Source: Labilithrix luteola (GTDB lineage Bacteria > Myxococcota_A > Polyangia > Polyangiales > Polyangiaceae). Taken from it: DNA of 64,000 bases. The position numbers and the translations under genes were made by a program. Shown in pieces: positions 18,189 through 30,023 of this stretch. A model generated the notes under the pieces. That model searched no databases, was not told the origin of the DNA, and was given only the letters and a program-made list of their open reading frames with translations. The stretch is from positions 10,831,501 through 10,895,500 of the forward strand of contig NZ_CP012333.1 of NCBI RefSeq assembly GCF_001263205.1, in the 5' to 3' direction. Every line of letters begins with the position of its first letter. Position 1 is the stretch's first letter.

Positions 18189-19378
18189 AACTCACGCAAC
18201 GAATCGTCTTCCTCGTGGTCGGCCTCGCCATTCTCGGCGGGACCTACGCCTTCCTCGCGCGTCGAAGCGCCCACGCCGATACGCATGCCACTGCCGCCGC
18301 GACTTCGGGCGCTGCGCCCGCGGGCTCGGGCTCGGGCGGTCCGGCCGATCGCGTCGTGCCCGTGTCCACCGCCACGGTCGCCAAGCACGACGTTCCGATC
18401 ATGCGCGAAGGACTCGGCACGGTGACCTCGCTCGCCACCGTGACGATGAAGACGCTCGTCGACGGACGCCTCGAGAAGGTCCTCTTCCAGGAAGGCCAGT
18501 CGGTCAAGAAGGGCGACCTGCTCGCGGTCGTCGATCCTCGCCCGTTCCGCATCCAGCTCGATACCGCGCAGGCGGCACTCGCGCGTGACGACGCGAATCT
18601 CAAGAACAACCAGCTCAATCTCACGCGCTACGAAGATCTGCGGAAGCAGAACCTCATCCCGCAGCAGCAGGTCGACGACCAGCGAGCCGCCGTCGCGCAA
18701 CTCGAGGCCTCGACGCGTGCGGACCACGCGCAAATCGACAGCGCCAAGCTGATGCTCGACTACGCGAACATCCGCGCGCCGGTCGACGGCGTCACGGGCG
18801 TTCGTCTCGTCGACCAGGGCAACATCGTCCACCCGTCCGACGCGAACGGTATCGTCATCGTCACGCAGCTCGATCCGATCGCCGTCGTCTTCACGCTCCC
18901 GCAGGACGATCTCGATCAGGTCCAGGCCGCACTCAAACAGGGCAAGCCCGCCGTCGAGGCTTACGCGCGCGACGGAGTCCAGAAGCTCGGTCAGGGTGAG
19001 CTCCAGCTCATCGACAACCAGGTCAACGCGCAGACCGCGACCATCCGACTGAAAGCAACGTTCCAGAACCCGGACCACGCGCTCTGGCCGAATGGCTTCG
19101 TCAAGGCGCGCCTCCACGTGAAGACCGTCAAGGACGCGCTCGTCGTGCCGGCCTCGGTCGTCCAGCGGGGACCGAACGGCACGTTCGCGTACGTCATGAG
19201 CCCCGAGAAGACCGTGCAGCCGAAGCCGGTCGAGGTCGTCTCGGTCCAGGGCGACACGGCGATCATCGGCAAGGGCCTCACCGAGGGAGAGGTCGTCGTG
19301 ACCGACGGGCAGAACCAGCTCAAGCCGGGGAGCAAGGTCTCACCGCGCGCACCGGCTGCCCCGAAGGCGTCGCGATGA
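18185..19378 (+). CDS. mdtA: RND efflux periplasmic adaptor, MdtA-like
   Basis: This is the membrane-fusion subunit that bridges the inner-membrane RND transporter and the TolC-type channel. The 397-residue protein has one N-terminal membrane segment (IVFLVVGLAILGGTYAFL), a biotinyl-lipoyl-like beta domain (VDGRLEKVLFQEGQSVKKGD), a coiled-coil hairpin of about residues 120-190 and the second lipoyl half (MLDYANIRAPVDGVTGVRLV). The C-terminal beta-barrel and membrane-proximal domains complete it. The start is fixed by the ATGA overlap with the preceding stop. It is followed by two different RND subunits, the hallmark of the MdtABC group. Confidence 0.93.
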   Translation: MKLTQRIVFLVVGLAILGGTYAFLARRSAHADTHATAAATSGAAPAGSGSGGPADRVVPVSTATVAKHDVPIMREGLGTVTSLATVTMKTLVDGRLEKVLFQEGQSVKKGDLLAVVDPRPFRIQLDTAQAALARDDANLKNNQLNLTRYEDLRKQNLIPQQQVDDQRAAVAQLEASTRADHAQIDSAKLMLDYANIRAPVDGVTGVRLVDQGNIVHPSDANGIVIVTQLDPIAVVFTLPQDDLDQVQAALKQGKPAVEAYARDGVQKLGQGELQLIDNQVNAQTATIRLKATFQNPDHALWPNGFVKARLHVKTVKDALVVPASVVQRGPNGTFAYVMSPEKTVQPKPVEVVSVQGDTAIIGKGLTEGEVVVTDGQNQLKPGSKVSPRAPAAPKASR

Positions 19379-22300
19379 GCATCTCCGAGCCGTTCATCCG
19401 GAGGCCGGTCGCAACGACCCTCCTCATGATCGGCCTGTTTCTCGCGGGCATCGTGGCCTTCCGCGAGCTCGCGGTCTCCGCGCTTCCGCAGGTCGACTAC
19501 CCCACCATCGTCGTCTCGACGTACCTGCCCGGTGCGAGCTCGCAGACGATGGCCGAATCGGTCACGACGCCGCTCGAGCGCCAGTTCGGTCAGATGCCGT
19601 CGCTCGCGCAGATGACGAGCGTCTCGAGCTTCGGCAGCTCGCAGATCACGCTCGTCTTCGCGCTCGAACGAAACATCGACGCCGCCGAGCAAGACGTCCA
19701 GGCCGCGATCAACGCGTCGGCGAACATTCTCCCACGCACGCTTCCCGTCCCACCCACGTACAGCAAGAGCAACCCTGCCGACGCGCCGGTGCTCACGCTC
19801 GCCGTCTCGTCGCCGTCGCTGCCGCTCACGCAGGTCAACGACGTCGCCGACTCCGTGCTCGCGCAGAAGATTTCGCAGGTCTCGGGCGTTGGTCTCGTCA
19901 CGCTCGGCGGAAGCCAGAAGCCCGCCGTTCGCGTGCGCGTCGATCCCGAAGCGCTCGCGAGCACCGGTCTGTCGATCGACAACCTCCGCCAAGCCATCGT
20001 CGCCGCCAACGTCAACCAGGCGAAGGGAAGCATCGACGGGCCACGCCTCGACTACACCATTGCCGCCAACGACCAGCTCACGAGCGCCGAGAAGTTCAAG
20101 CCGATCGTGGTGGCGTGGGTGAACGGTAGCCCGCTTCGCCTGCGCGACGTGGCCGAGGTCGCCGACGGTGTCGAGAACGCCCAGCTCGCGGCGTGGGCGA
20201 ACGATCAGCGCGCCATCATCCTGAATGTCCAGCGCCAGCCCGGCGCGAACGTCATCCAGGTCGCCGATCGCGTCAAAGCTCTCCTTCCCCAGCTCTCGGC
20301 GTCGCTTCCGCAGAGCATCGAGGTGAAGGTCCTCAGCGACCGCACCGAGACGGTGCGGGCGTCCGTCGAAGACGTCGAGTTCACGCTCGTCATCACGATC
20401 GGCCTCGTCGTCCTCGTCATGTTCGCGTTCCTGCGCAACGTGCGCGCGACCATCATCCCGAGCATCGCCGTTCCGCTGTCACTCGTCGGCACGTTCGGCA
20501 TCATGTACCTGCTGGGGTACAGCCTGAACAACCTCACGCTGATGGCGCTCACGATCTCGACGGGCTTCGTCGTCGACGACGCCATCGTCATGATCGAGAA
20601 CATCGCGCGCTACATCGAAGAGGGCGAAGCCCCGATGGCCGCCGCGCTGAAGGGCTCGAAACAGATCGGCTTCACCATCGTGTCGCTGACCGTTTCGCTC
20701 GTCGCCGTTCTCATTCCGCTCCTCTTCATGACGGGCATCGTCGGGCGCCTCTTCCGCGAATTCGCCGTCACGCTCGCCTCCGCCATCGTGGTCTCCGCGC
20801 TGCTCTCGCTGTCGCTCACCGCGATGATGTGTGCGCATCTTCTCAAGCCCGAGCCCAAGCCCGAGGAGCGCGGTCGTCTCTTCCGGTTCTCGGAGGCCGC
20901 GTTCGACTGGGCCCTCGAGTTCTACGATCGCGGCCTACGCATCGTTCTCGCGCACCAGAAGACCACGCTGTTCGTCACCATCCTCACGCTCGCCGTCACG
21001 TTCGGCCTCGCGTGGATCGTACCGAAGGGCTTCTTCCCACAAGAAGACACGGGCCTCGTCACGGCCGTCACCGAGGCGCCTCCTGACGTGTCGTTCACGC
21101 GGATGATGGAGCTCCAGGAGGCCGTGGCGACGGTGGTGAGGCAGGACCCCGACGTCGCCAGTGTGGCCTCGTTCATCGGCGCCGACGGAACGAACGCCAC
21201 CGCGAACAGCGGGCGCCTCTCCATCACGCTGAAGCCGCGTGAAAAGCGCCACGCCGACGCCAACGAGATCATCGCGCGCCTGGAGTCGAAGCTCGCGGCA
21301 ATCGAAGGCATGAGCACGTTCATGCAAGCCGTTCAGGACTTGCAGATCGACGCTCGCCCGAGCCGCACGCCGTTCCAGTACACCATCGAAGACGCTGATG
21401 CGAAGGAGCTCGCCGCGTGGGCGCCCCGCTTCATCGAGGCCCTTCGAGCCGAGCCCATGCTTCGCGGCGTCACGAGCGACATCGGTGCGATGGGCCTCGG
21501 CCTCGACATCGCGATCGATCGCGACACGGCCTCGCGCCTCGGGGTCACGGCGCAGGCCATCGACGACGTCCTGTACGACGCGTTCGGTCAGCGACAGATC
21601 TCGAACATCTTCACCCAGCTGAACCTCTATCGCGTGGTTCTCGAGGTGAAGCCGGATCTGCAAAAGGATCCTTCCGCGCTCAATCGCATCTACGTCACCG
21701 GAACGGGCGGCGCGCAGATCCCGCTCTCGAGCATCGTGCACATGAAGCAGGTTCCCGCCCCGCTGTCGGTGAACCATCAGGGCCAATTCCCTTCGGTCAC
21801 GATCTCCTTCGACGCCGCCCGCGGCGGCTCGCTCGGCGATGCCGTCGAGGCCATCCACCGCGTGCAGGCCAAGCTCGATCTCCCGCCGGGCCTCCACGGT
21901 GCGTTCCAGGGCACGGCGCAAGCCTTCCGCGAGTCCCTCGACAGCGAGCCCGTCCTGGTCCTCGCCGCGATCATCACCGTCTACATCGTTCTCGGCGTGC
22001 TCTACGAGAGCACCATCCACCCGATCACGATCCTCTCCACCCTGCCCTCCGCGGGCGTCGGCGCGCTGCTCGCCCTGTTCGTGTGCCGGACGGACTTCAC
22101 CGTCATCGCCCTCATCGGCATCGTGCTCCTCATCGGCATCGTGAAGAAGAACGCGATCATGATGATCGACTTCGCGCTCGAGGCGGAACGCGACGAGCAC
22201 CTCACGCCGTTCGAAGCCATTCACAAGGCGTGTTTGCTGCGTTTCCGTCCGATCATGATGACCACGATGGCCGCGCTCCTCGGTGGCGTGCCGCTGGCCA

Positions 22301-22497
22301 TCGGAACCGGCACGGGCTCCGAGCTCCGCCGGCCACTCGGCATCACGATCGTCGGCGGCCTCATCGTTTCGCAGGTGCTCACGCTCTACACCACGCCGGT
22401 CATCTACCTCTACATGGGTAAGGTGGGCGCCTGGGTCACGCGCGTGCTCAAACGCAACAAGGATCCCGAGAGCCCCGCCGGCGCGGAGGCCCAATGA
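19375..22497 (+). CDS. mdtB: RND multidrug efflux transporter subunit, MdtB-like
   Basis: This is an inner-membrane proton/drug antiporter of 1040 residues with twelve predicted membrane helices. Its opening (EPFIRRPVATTLLMIGLFLA, VSALPQVDYPTIVV) is MdtB-like. The proton-relay aspartates are Asp 401-402 (GFVVDDAIVMIEN), and the partner lysine lies in IVKKNAIMMIDF near residue 925. It overlaps both neighbours by four bases. In the MdtBC group the working transporter is a heterotrimer of the two paralogues. In the E. coli system exported compounds include bile salts and novobiocin; substrates here are unknown. Confidence 0.94.
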   Translation: MSISEPFIRRPVATTLLMIGLFLAGIVAFRELAVSALPQVDYPTIVVSTYLPGASSQTMAESVTTPLERQFGQMPSLAQMTSVSSFGSSQITLVFALERNIDAAEQDVQAAINASANILPRTLPVPPTYSKSNPADAPVLTLAVSSPSLPLTQVNDVADSVLAQKISQVSGVGLVTLGGSQKPAVRVRVDPEALASTGLSIDNLRQAIVAANVNQAKGSIDGPRLDYTIAANDQLTSAEKFKPIVVAWVNGSPLRLRDVAEVADGVENAQLAAWANDQRAIILNVQRQPGANVIQVADRVKALLPQLSASLPQSIEVKVLSDRTETVRASVEDVEFTLVITIGLVVLVMFAFLRNVRATIIPSIAVPLSLVGTFGIMYLLGYSLNNLTLMALTISTGFVVDDAIVMIENIARYIEEGEAPMAAALKGSKQIGFTIVSLTVSLVAVLIPLLFMTGIVGRLFREFAVTLASAIVVSALLSLSLTAMMCAHLLKPEPKPEERGRLFRFSEAAFDWALEFYDRGLRIVLAHQKTTLFVTILTLAVTFGLAWIVPKGFFPQEDTGLVTAVTEAPPDVSFTRMMELQEAVATVVRQDPDVASVASFIGADGTNATANSGRLSITLKPREKRHADANEIIARLESKLAAIEGMSTFMQAVQDLQIDARPSRTPFQYTIEDADAKELAAWAPRFIEALRAEPMLRGVTSDIGAMGLGLDIAIDRDTASRLGVTAQAIDDVLYDAFGQRQISNIFTQLNLYRVVLEVKPDLQKDPSALNRIYVTGTGGAQIPLSSIVHMKQVPAPLSVNHQGQFPSVTISFDAARGGSLGDAVEAIHRVQAKLDLPPGLHGAFQGTAQAFRESLDSEPVLVLAAIITVYIVLGVLYESTIHPITILSTLPSAGVGALLALFVCRTDFTVIALIGIVLLIGIVKKNAIMMIDFALEAERDEHLTPFEAIHKACLLRFRPIMMTTMAALLGGVPLAIGTGTGSELRRPLGITIVGGLIVSQVLTLYTTPVIYLYMGKVGAWVTRVLKRNKDPESPAGAEAQ

Positions 22498-25400
22498 ACC
22501 TCTCGGCGCCGTTCGTCCGGCGTCCGATCGCGACGGCGCTGCTGTCGGCGGCGATCCTGCTCGCGGGCATGCTGGCCTTCACGCTGCTCCCTGTGGCGCC
22601 GCTTCCGCGCGTCGACTTCCCGACGGTCCAGATCTCCGCGAGCCTCCCCGGAGCAAGCCCGGAGACGATGGCGTCGGCGGTGGCCACGCCGCTCGAGCGC
22701 CGCTTCGGACGTATCGCCGGTGTCAGCGAGATCACCTCGACGAGCTCGCTCGGCACGACGAACATCACGATCCAGTTCGCGCTCGATCGCGACGTCGAGA
22801 GCGCGGCACGCGACGTTCAGGCCGCCATCAACGCGGCCGGCGGCGAGCTTCCGGCCGACATGCCGGCACGTCCTTTCTATCGCAAGGTCAACCCCGCTGA
22901 CGCGCCGATCATGATCCTCTCGCTCACGAGCAAGACGATCCCGATCGCGCAGGTCTCCGACGCCGCGACCACGATTCTCTCGCAGCGCATCGCGCAGGTC
23001 TCGGGCGTCGGCCAGGTGTTCGTCGGCGGCTCGGCGCAGCCCGCCGTACGCGTCCGCGTCGATCCCGCGAACCTTGCCGGTCTTGGCCTGACCATGGCCG
23101 ACGTTCGCACGGCGCTCGCGACCTCCACGGTCGACGGCCCCAAGGGCAACCTCCAGGGCGACACGCAATCGCACACGCTCAGCGCGAACGATCAGCTGAT
23201 CGGCGCCAAGGCCTTCGGCGACGTGATCGTCGCTTCGCGCGGCGACTCCGTGGTGCATCTGCGCGACATCGCGCGCGTCGACGACTCGGTCGAGAACGAG
23301 CGCATCGCGGCCTGGACCAACGGCGTTCCCGCGGTCCTCATCATCATTCGACGACAGCCGGGCGCGAACATCGTCGAGACCAACGACCGCATCAAGGCGG
23401 TCTTGCCGGAGCTCGCCACGTCGATCTCGCCGGCCATCAACGTCGAGGTGGCACTCGATCGTACCCAAAGCGTGCGCGCCTCGGTGGAAGACGTCGAGCG
23501 AACGCTGGTCATCAGCCTGATCTTGGTGGTGCTCGTCGTCTTCATGTTCTTGCGCTCTGCGCGTGCCACCGCGATCCCGAGCGTCGCCGTTCCGATGTCG
23601 CTCATCGGCACGTTCGGCATCATGTACTTGCTCGGCTACAGCCTCGACAACCTGTCCCTGATGGCGCTCACCATCGCGACGGGCTTCGTCGTCGACGACG
23701 CCATCGTCGTCACCGAGAACGTCACGCGGTACATCGAGCTCGGAAAGCCGCCGCTCGAAGCCGCGCTCGAGGGCGCCAAGCAGATCGGCTTCACCATCGT
23801 CTCGATCACGGTCTCGCTGCTGGCCGTCTTCATTCCGATCCTCCTCATGGGAGGCATCGTCGGCCGCCTCTTCCGCGAGTTCGCCGTCACGCTCAGCATC
23901 TCGATCGCCGTCTCGGCAGTGGTGTCGCTCACCCTCACCCCGATGATGTGCGCGCGCCTGCTCGTCCACGATCCCGGCAAGCACGGGCGCCTCTACATGG
24001 CCTCGGAGCGCGTCTTCGAGTTCATCCTCCGCGTCTACGGAGCGGGGCTCTCGTGGGTCATTCGCCGCCGCACGTTCGTCGGTGTGCTCACGCTCGCGAC
24101 GATCGCGCTCACCGTCGCTCTCTACGCTTACGTGCCGAAGGGCCTCTTCCCGCAGCAAGACGTCGGCATGCTCATGGGCTTCACCGAGGCCCCGCAAGAC
24201 GTCTCCTACCCGGCGATGACCAAGCGTCAGGAGCGCGCCACGCAGATCGTGATGGCCGATCCGGACATCGCCCACGTCGTCGCGTTCATCGGCGCCGGGC
24301 CGGGTGGCGGCACGGTGAACACCGGAAGCATGTTCATCGAGCTGAAACGCGGCAAGCGCGCGCCGGCCGACGAGATCATCAACCGCCTCCGCCCGAAGCT
24401 CGCCCAGCTCGAAGGTCTCACCGTCTACTTGCAGGCCGTCCAAGACGTACGCGTCGGCGGGCGTGCGGCGCGAACCCAGTACCAATACACCCTCCAAGAC
24501 GCGAATCTCGAAGAGCTCCGGGAGTGGGGACCGAAGGTGCTCGAGCGCCTGCGCAAGATCCCGCTCATCAAGGACGTGAACACCGATCAGCAGACCGCCG
24601 GGCTCGAGCTCGCGATGAACGTCGACCGTGACACGGCCTCACGCCTCGGCGTCACCATGCAGCAAATCGACGACTCGCTCTACGACGCCTTCGGCCAGCG
24701 TCAGGTCGCGATCACCTACGCGACCATGAACCAGTATCGCGTGGTGCTCGAGGCCAAGCCCGATCTCGTCGTCGGACCGGACGCCGTCGAGCAGGTCTAC
24801 GTCAAGACGGCCAGCGGCGGCGTCGCGCCCATCCGCTCCTTCATCAAGCCGAAGGCGGGTGCCACCGCGCTGTCGATCGGCCACCAGGGGCAGTTCCCCG
24901 CCACCACGATTTCCTTCAATCTCGCGCCAGGACGCTCGCTCGGCGAAGCCATCGCGGCCATCCACGAGGCCGAGGCCGAGATCGGCATGCCCGCATCGAT
25001 CCGCGCCGATTTCCAGGGCACGGCGCAGGCCTTCACGAGCTCGCTCAAGTCCGAGCCGTATCTCGTGCTCGCCGCGCTGGTGACCGTCTATCTCGTCCTC
25101 GGCATCCTCTACGAGAGCCTCATCCACCCCATCACGATCCTCTCGACCCTGCCCTCGGCCGGCGTCGGAGCGCTTCTCGCGCTGCTCCTCACGAAGACCG
25201 AGTTCAGCATCATCGCCCTCATCGGTATCATCCTGCTCATCGGCATCGTGAAGAAGAACGCGATCATGATGATCGACTTCGCGATCGAGGCCGAGCGCGA
25301 AGAGGGGCTCTCGCCCGAACAGGCCATCACCCAAGCGTGTCTGCTCCGCTTCCGCCCCATCGTGATGACCACGCTCGCCGCACTTCTCGGCGCCGTGCCG

Positions 25401-25574
25401 CTCGCGATCGGGCAAGGCGTGGGCTCGGAGCTGCGGCGGCCGCTCGGCATCGCCATCATCGGCGGCCTCATTTTTTCGCAGGCCCTGACGCTCTACACCA
25501 CGCCCGTCATCTACCTCGCACTCGACAAGTTGACGAAGCGACGTCGCGAAGCTGCAAAAACGGCCCACGCCTGA
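22494..25574 (+). CDS. mdtC: RND multidrug efflux transporter subunit, MdtC-like
   Basis: This is the second RND subunit of the operon, 1026 residues and clearly paralogous to the preceding one. The N-terminus (APFVRRPIATALLSAAI, VAPLPRVDFPTVQI, GASPETMASAVATPLERRFG) follows the MdtC pattern. The relay aspartates are Asp 401-402 in GFVVDDAIVVTEN, and the partner lysine is in IVKKNAIMMIDF. It starts within the stop of the MdtB-like gene. The expected partner is that gene's product, forming a mixed trimer with the adaptor and TolC-type channel of the same operon. This is the last gene of the unit. Confidence 0.94.
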   Translation: MNLSAPFVRRPIATALLSAAILLAGMLAFTLLPVAPLPRVDFPTVQISASLPGASPETMASAVATPLERRFGRIAGVSEITSTSSLGTTNITIQFALDRDVESAARDVQAAINAAGGELPADMPARPFYRKVNPADAPIMILSLTSKTIPIAQVSDAATTILSQRIAQVSGVGQVFVGGSAQPAVRVRVDPANLAGLGLTMADVRTALATSTVDGPKGNLQGDTQSHTLSANDQLIGAKAFGDVIVASRGDSVVHLRDIARVDDSVENERIAAWTNGVPAVLIIIRRQPGANIVETNDRIKAVLPELATSISPAINVEVALDRTQSVRASVEDVERTLVISLILVVLVVFMFLRSARATAIPSVAVPMSLIGTFGIMYLLGYSLDNLSLMALTIATGFVVDDAIVVTENVTRYIELGKPPLEAALEGAKQIGFTIVSITVSLLAVFIPILLMGGIVGRLFREFAVTLSISIAVSAVVSLTLTPMMCARLLVHDPGKHGRLYMASERVFEFILRVYGAGLSWVIRRRTFVGVLTLATIALTVALYAYVPKGLFPQQDVGMLMGFTEAPQDVSYPAMTKRQERATQIVMADPDIAHVVAFIGAGPGGGTVNTGSMFIELKRGKRAPADEIINRLRPKLAQLEGLTVYLQAVQDVRVGGRAARTQYQYTLQDANLEELREWGPKVLERLRKIPLIKDVNTDQQTAGLELAMNVDRDTASRLGVTMQQIDDSLYDAFGQRQVAITYATMNQYRVVLEAKPDLVVGPDAVEQVYVKTASGGVAPIRSFIKPKAGATALSIGHQGQFPATTISFNLAPGRSLGEAIAAIHEAEAEIGMPASIRADFQGTAQAFTSSLKSEPYLVLAALVTVYLVLGILYESLIHPITILSTLPSAGVGALLALLLTKTEFSIIALIGIILLIGIVKKNAIMMIDFAIEAEREEGLSPEQAITQACLLRFRPIVMTTLAALLGAVPLAIGQGVGSELRRPLGIAIIGGLIFSQALTLYTTPVIYLALDKLTKRRREAAKTAHA

Positions 25575-25597
25575 CCCCTCGGCGGTAAGCTCGAGGG

Positions 25598-26173
25598 ATG
25601 CACTCCGCCGGGCAGAAGCTTCTCGCCGTCGTCATCGTAGGCACGCTCGCTAGCCTCGGTCTCGCCGCAACGTTCACCTTGCGCGCCGCCAAGAGCGATG
25701 CGCCTTCTCGCCCTCTCGCACGCGAGGCGATGAACGAACGAGACGACGTCGATCCTTCGAGCAAGAGCGCACGGCTCCTGCTCTCGCGTCCCTGGTTCGA
25801 TCGCCTCCCGAAGTCGCGCACCGACGAAATTTCATTCTGGGTCTTTTTCGCCGGCGGCATCGGCTTCGAAGATCGCGGTTCGCGCTTCCGCTCCACCTTC
25901 GACGTCTTCGAGTTCGAGCGCCAGGGCAGCAAGTTCGACCTCGTCTTCCTTCAGGACAAGAAGCGTCAGCTCGTGCCCTTCGAGATCGTCGAGTGCCACG
26001 AAACCCCGCCCTTCGATCTATGCCTCGACCTGAAGGAGCCACTGCGCGGGCAGAAGCGCCTCTATTCGTGGGACGACGACGCCGACATGGACGCCCACGT
26101 TCCCTGGGCACGTGAATGGCGTGCTTCGGCCGAGGTGCGCGCCAAATCGATTCAGGCCGCGCCGTCGCGATAG
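25598..26173 (+). CDS. Small membrane-anchored protein of unknown function
   Basis: This 191-residue protein has one N-terminal membrane helix (LLAVVIVGTLASLGLAATF). A soluble, aromatic and charged domain follows (FWVFFAGGIGFEDRGSRFRS, FEFERQGSKFDLVFLQDK) with two cysteines. I do not recognise a family, but the pattern is coherent with an extracytoplasmic beta-rich domain. It starts 23 bases after the RND operon and could be its trailing member; GAGGG lies almost directly against the ATG. Confidence 0.65.
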   Translation: MHSAGQKLLAVVIVGTLASLGLAATFTLRAAKSDAPSRPLAREAMNERDDVDPSSKSARLLLSRPWFDRLPKSRTDEISFWVFFAGGIGFEDRGSRFRSTFDVFEFERQGSKFDLVFLQDKKRQLVPFEIVECHETPPFDLCLDLKEPLRGQKRLYSWDDDADMDAHVPWAREWRASAEVRAKSIQAAPSR

Positions 26174-26234
26174 CCGCCTCGAAGCGGTTGGACGATGTCA
26201 CACGCGGCTGCGTGGACCGTGCGGGCGAGGCGTG

Positions 26235-27305
26235 ATGAACTCCATGCCCATGACGGCTTCCCTCCGCGAGCTCGCCCTCGGTCGCCTGCGCCTTTCGTTC
26301 CGCGAACGCCCTGCGACGGGAGCTCCCGCGCGGCGGGTCGTGCTCGTCCACGGCAACGTATCGACGAGCGTGTACTTCGAGTCGCTCATGCGCGCGCTGC
26401 CCGAGTCGTGGCACGTCGTCGCCCCTGATTTGCGTGGTTTCGGAGCCACGGAGGCCAAGCCCATCGACGGCACGCGCGGCCTTCGTGACTTCAGCGACGA
26501 CGTCTTCGAGCTGTGCACCGCTCTTGGTTGGACGAGCGAGGTGCATGCCCTCGGTTGGAGCGTGGGCGGCGGCGTGATCATGCAGCTCGCCATCGATCAC
26601 CCGACGTTGCTCTCCACGGCAACGCTGGTGGCGCCGGTTCCGCCGCGCGGCTTCGGCGGCAACCACGGTTCGGAAGGAACGCCGAACGCGAGCGACTTCG
26701 CCGGCTCGGGCGGAGGAACGGTATCGCCCGACTTCGTGAAGGCGATCCAGAGCGGCGACCGCGGTCGCGAACAGAGCTCACCACGCACGATCCTCCGCCA
26801 GTTCTTCTTCAACCCGGAGCGCTACGAACCGGCGCCGGCCCTCGAAGAGGCCTTCGTCGATGCGATTCTGTCGACGCGCATCGGCGACGACTTCTACCCG
26901 GGCGACACGGTCGCGAGCGCGAATTGGCCAGGCGCCGCCCCTGGCCCGCGAGGCATCGCGAACGCGTTCTCGAACAAGTACCTCGACCTCACGACCTTCG
27001 CCTCGATCGCCCCCAAGCCGAAGGTGCTCTGGATTCGCGGAGAGAAGGACGCGATCGTCGGCGATGCAAGCCTCTTCGACCTCGCGCAGCTCGGGAAATT
27101 GGGCATCGTGCCCGGCTGGCCTGGCGACGACACCTGCCCTCCGCAGCCCATGATCGGACAGACGCGCGCGCTTCTCGACCGCTATCGTGCAGCTGGAGGC
27201 GACGTTCGCGAGGTGGTGCTCGAGGGCGCCGGCCACTCACCGTTCCTCGAACAGCCCGACGCCTTCCGCGCGGCGTTCGTCGACCTGGTCGACGGCCCGA
27301 AGTGA
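26235..27305 (+). CDS. Alpha/beta-hydrolase fold protein
   Basis: This is a 356-residue alpha/beta hydrolase with a complete catalytic triad. The nucleophile is Ser 109 in the elbow GWSVGGG, the acid is Asp 272 in RGEKDAIVGD, and His 334 is in GAGHSPFLE. The oxyanion motif VLVHGNVS is near residue 40. There is no signal peptide, so it is probably cytoplasmic; esterase, lipase-like or epoxide-hydrolase-like activity is possible. The start at 26235 was chosen because GAGG lies just upstream and the hydrolase homology begins soon after; the frame remains open upstream. The following lipoprotein gene overlaps its stop by four bases. Confidence 0.88.
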   Translation: MNSMPMTASLRELALGRLRLSFRERPATGAPARRVVLVHGNVSTSVYFESLMRALPESWHVVAPDLRGFGATEAKPIDGTRGLRDFSDDVFELCTALGWTSEVHALGWSVGGGVIMQLAIDHPTLLSTATLVAPVPPRGFGGNHGSEGTPNASDFAGSGGGTVSPDFVKAIQSGDRGREQSSPRTILRQFFFNPERYEPAPALEEAFVDAILSTRIGDDFYPGDTVASANWPGAAPGPRGIANAFSNKYLDLTTFASIAPKPKVLWIRGEKDAIVGDASLFDLAQLGKLGIVPGWPGDDTCPPQPMIGQTRALLDRYRAAGGDVREVVLEGAGHSPFLEQPDAFRAAFVDLVDGPK

Positions 27306-27907
27306 CGAAGCCGTTCGTAGCAGCGGTCCTCGCGGCCGCCGCGCTCCTCTCGTGCGCGAAGACGCAAGATGCTTCCGGCTCGGCGGCCAAGGCCCAGGCA
27401 ACGACGAACGTGACGGCAACCGATGGACGCCTCTCCATCTGGCTCACTGCCGATGATCGGCTCACCCCCTTCGAGGGTCGTGCAAACCTCCAGGTGTGGA
27501 ACGTTCGGCTCCACTTCAAGAACGCCTCTACGGCCCCGCTGCGCATCCTCGTTCCCGACGATCGGAACCGCGGGCCGACATCGAGCCTGTATTTGCGCTC
27601 GTCGGACTCGAACTTCGGGGGCAGCGTGCCCGAGTGGCCTCGCCACGGCCCGATGTACACCGAGCAGGACTTCTACCTCCTCGCGCCCGGTGAAGAGCGT
27701 TCGTTCGCCCAGCCCGTGTTTCCCTCGCCGCGCCTTCCTTCGGGGAAGACCTTCGACGTGACATGGCGCTACGAGGTCACCATGAATGCATTCCCCGGCG
27801 GCATTGGCACGCTGCAGCCCTCCCACGAGCTGTTCGGCGGAAAGCCGCTGCCGGACCTCTGGAACGGCAAGCTCGAGACGAAGCCGCTGGCACTCCAGAT
27901 GCCGTAA
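27302..27907 (+). CDS. Putative lipoprotein, function unknown
   Basis: The gene starts with GTG inside the stop codon of the hydrolase gene (GTGA), so translation is coupled. The 201-residue product has a lipoprotein signal (AAVLAAAALLSC, Cys 18). A beta-rich domain (LQVWNVRLHFKNASTAPLRI, LPSGKTFDVTWRYEVTMNAF) suggests an Ig-like or intracellular-proteinase-inhibitor-like sandwich. No catalytic motif is visible. The longer in-frame reading that starts inside the hydrolase gene is not credible. Confidence 0.72.
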   Translation: MTKPFVAAVLAAAALLSCAKTQDASGSAAKAQATTNVTATDGRLSIWLTADDRLTPFEGRANLQVWNVRLHFKNASTAPLRILVPDDRNRGPTSSLYLRSSDSNFGGSVPEWPRHGPMYTEQDFYLLAPGEERSFAQPVFPSPRLPSGKTFDVTWRYEVTMNAFPGGIGTLQPSHELFGGKPLPDLWNGKLETKPLALQMP

Positions 27908-28018
27908 AAATAGAGACGCACCGCGATGGTACGGCCGTCGTGCCACGAATCTTCCCTCCTCCGCGAAGATCGCGCTCGGAGGTGCACGAAGCATTCGATG
28001 CGCTAGAAACTCCAGACC

Positions 28019-29986
<1,968 letters not shown>

Positions 29987-30023
29987 ACCTCACGTCAGCT
30001 CTCGCGTTCCCAGAAAGTGCGCT

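Noticed and set aside
22410..24497. A 695-codon minus-strand frame opposite the MdtC-like gene
   Set aside because: It is an antisense shadow with biased acidic and basic composition.
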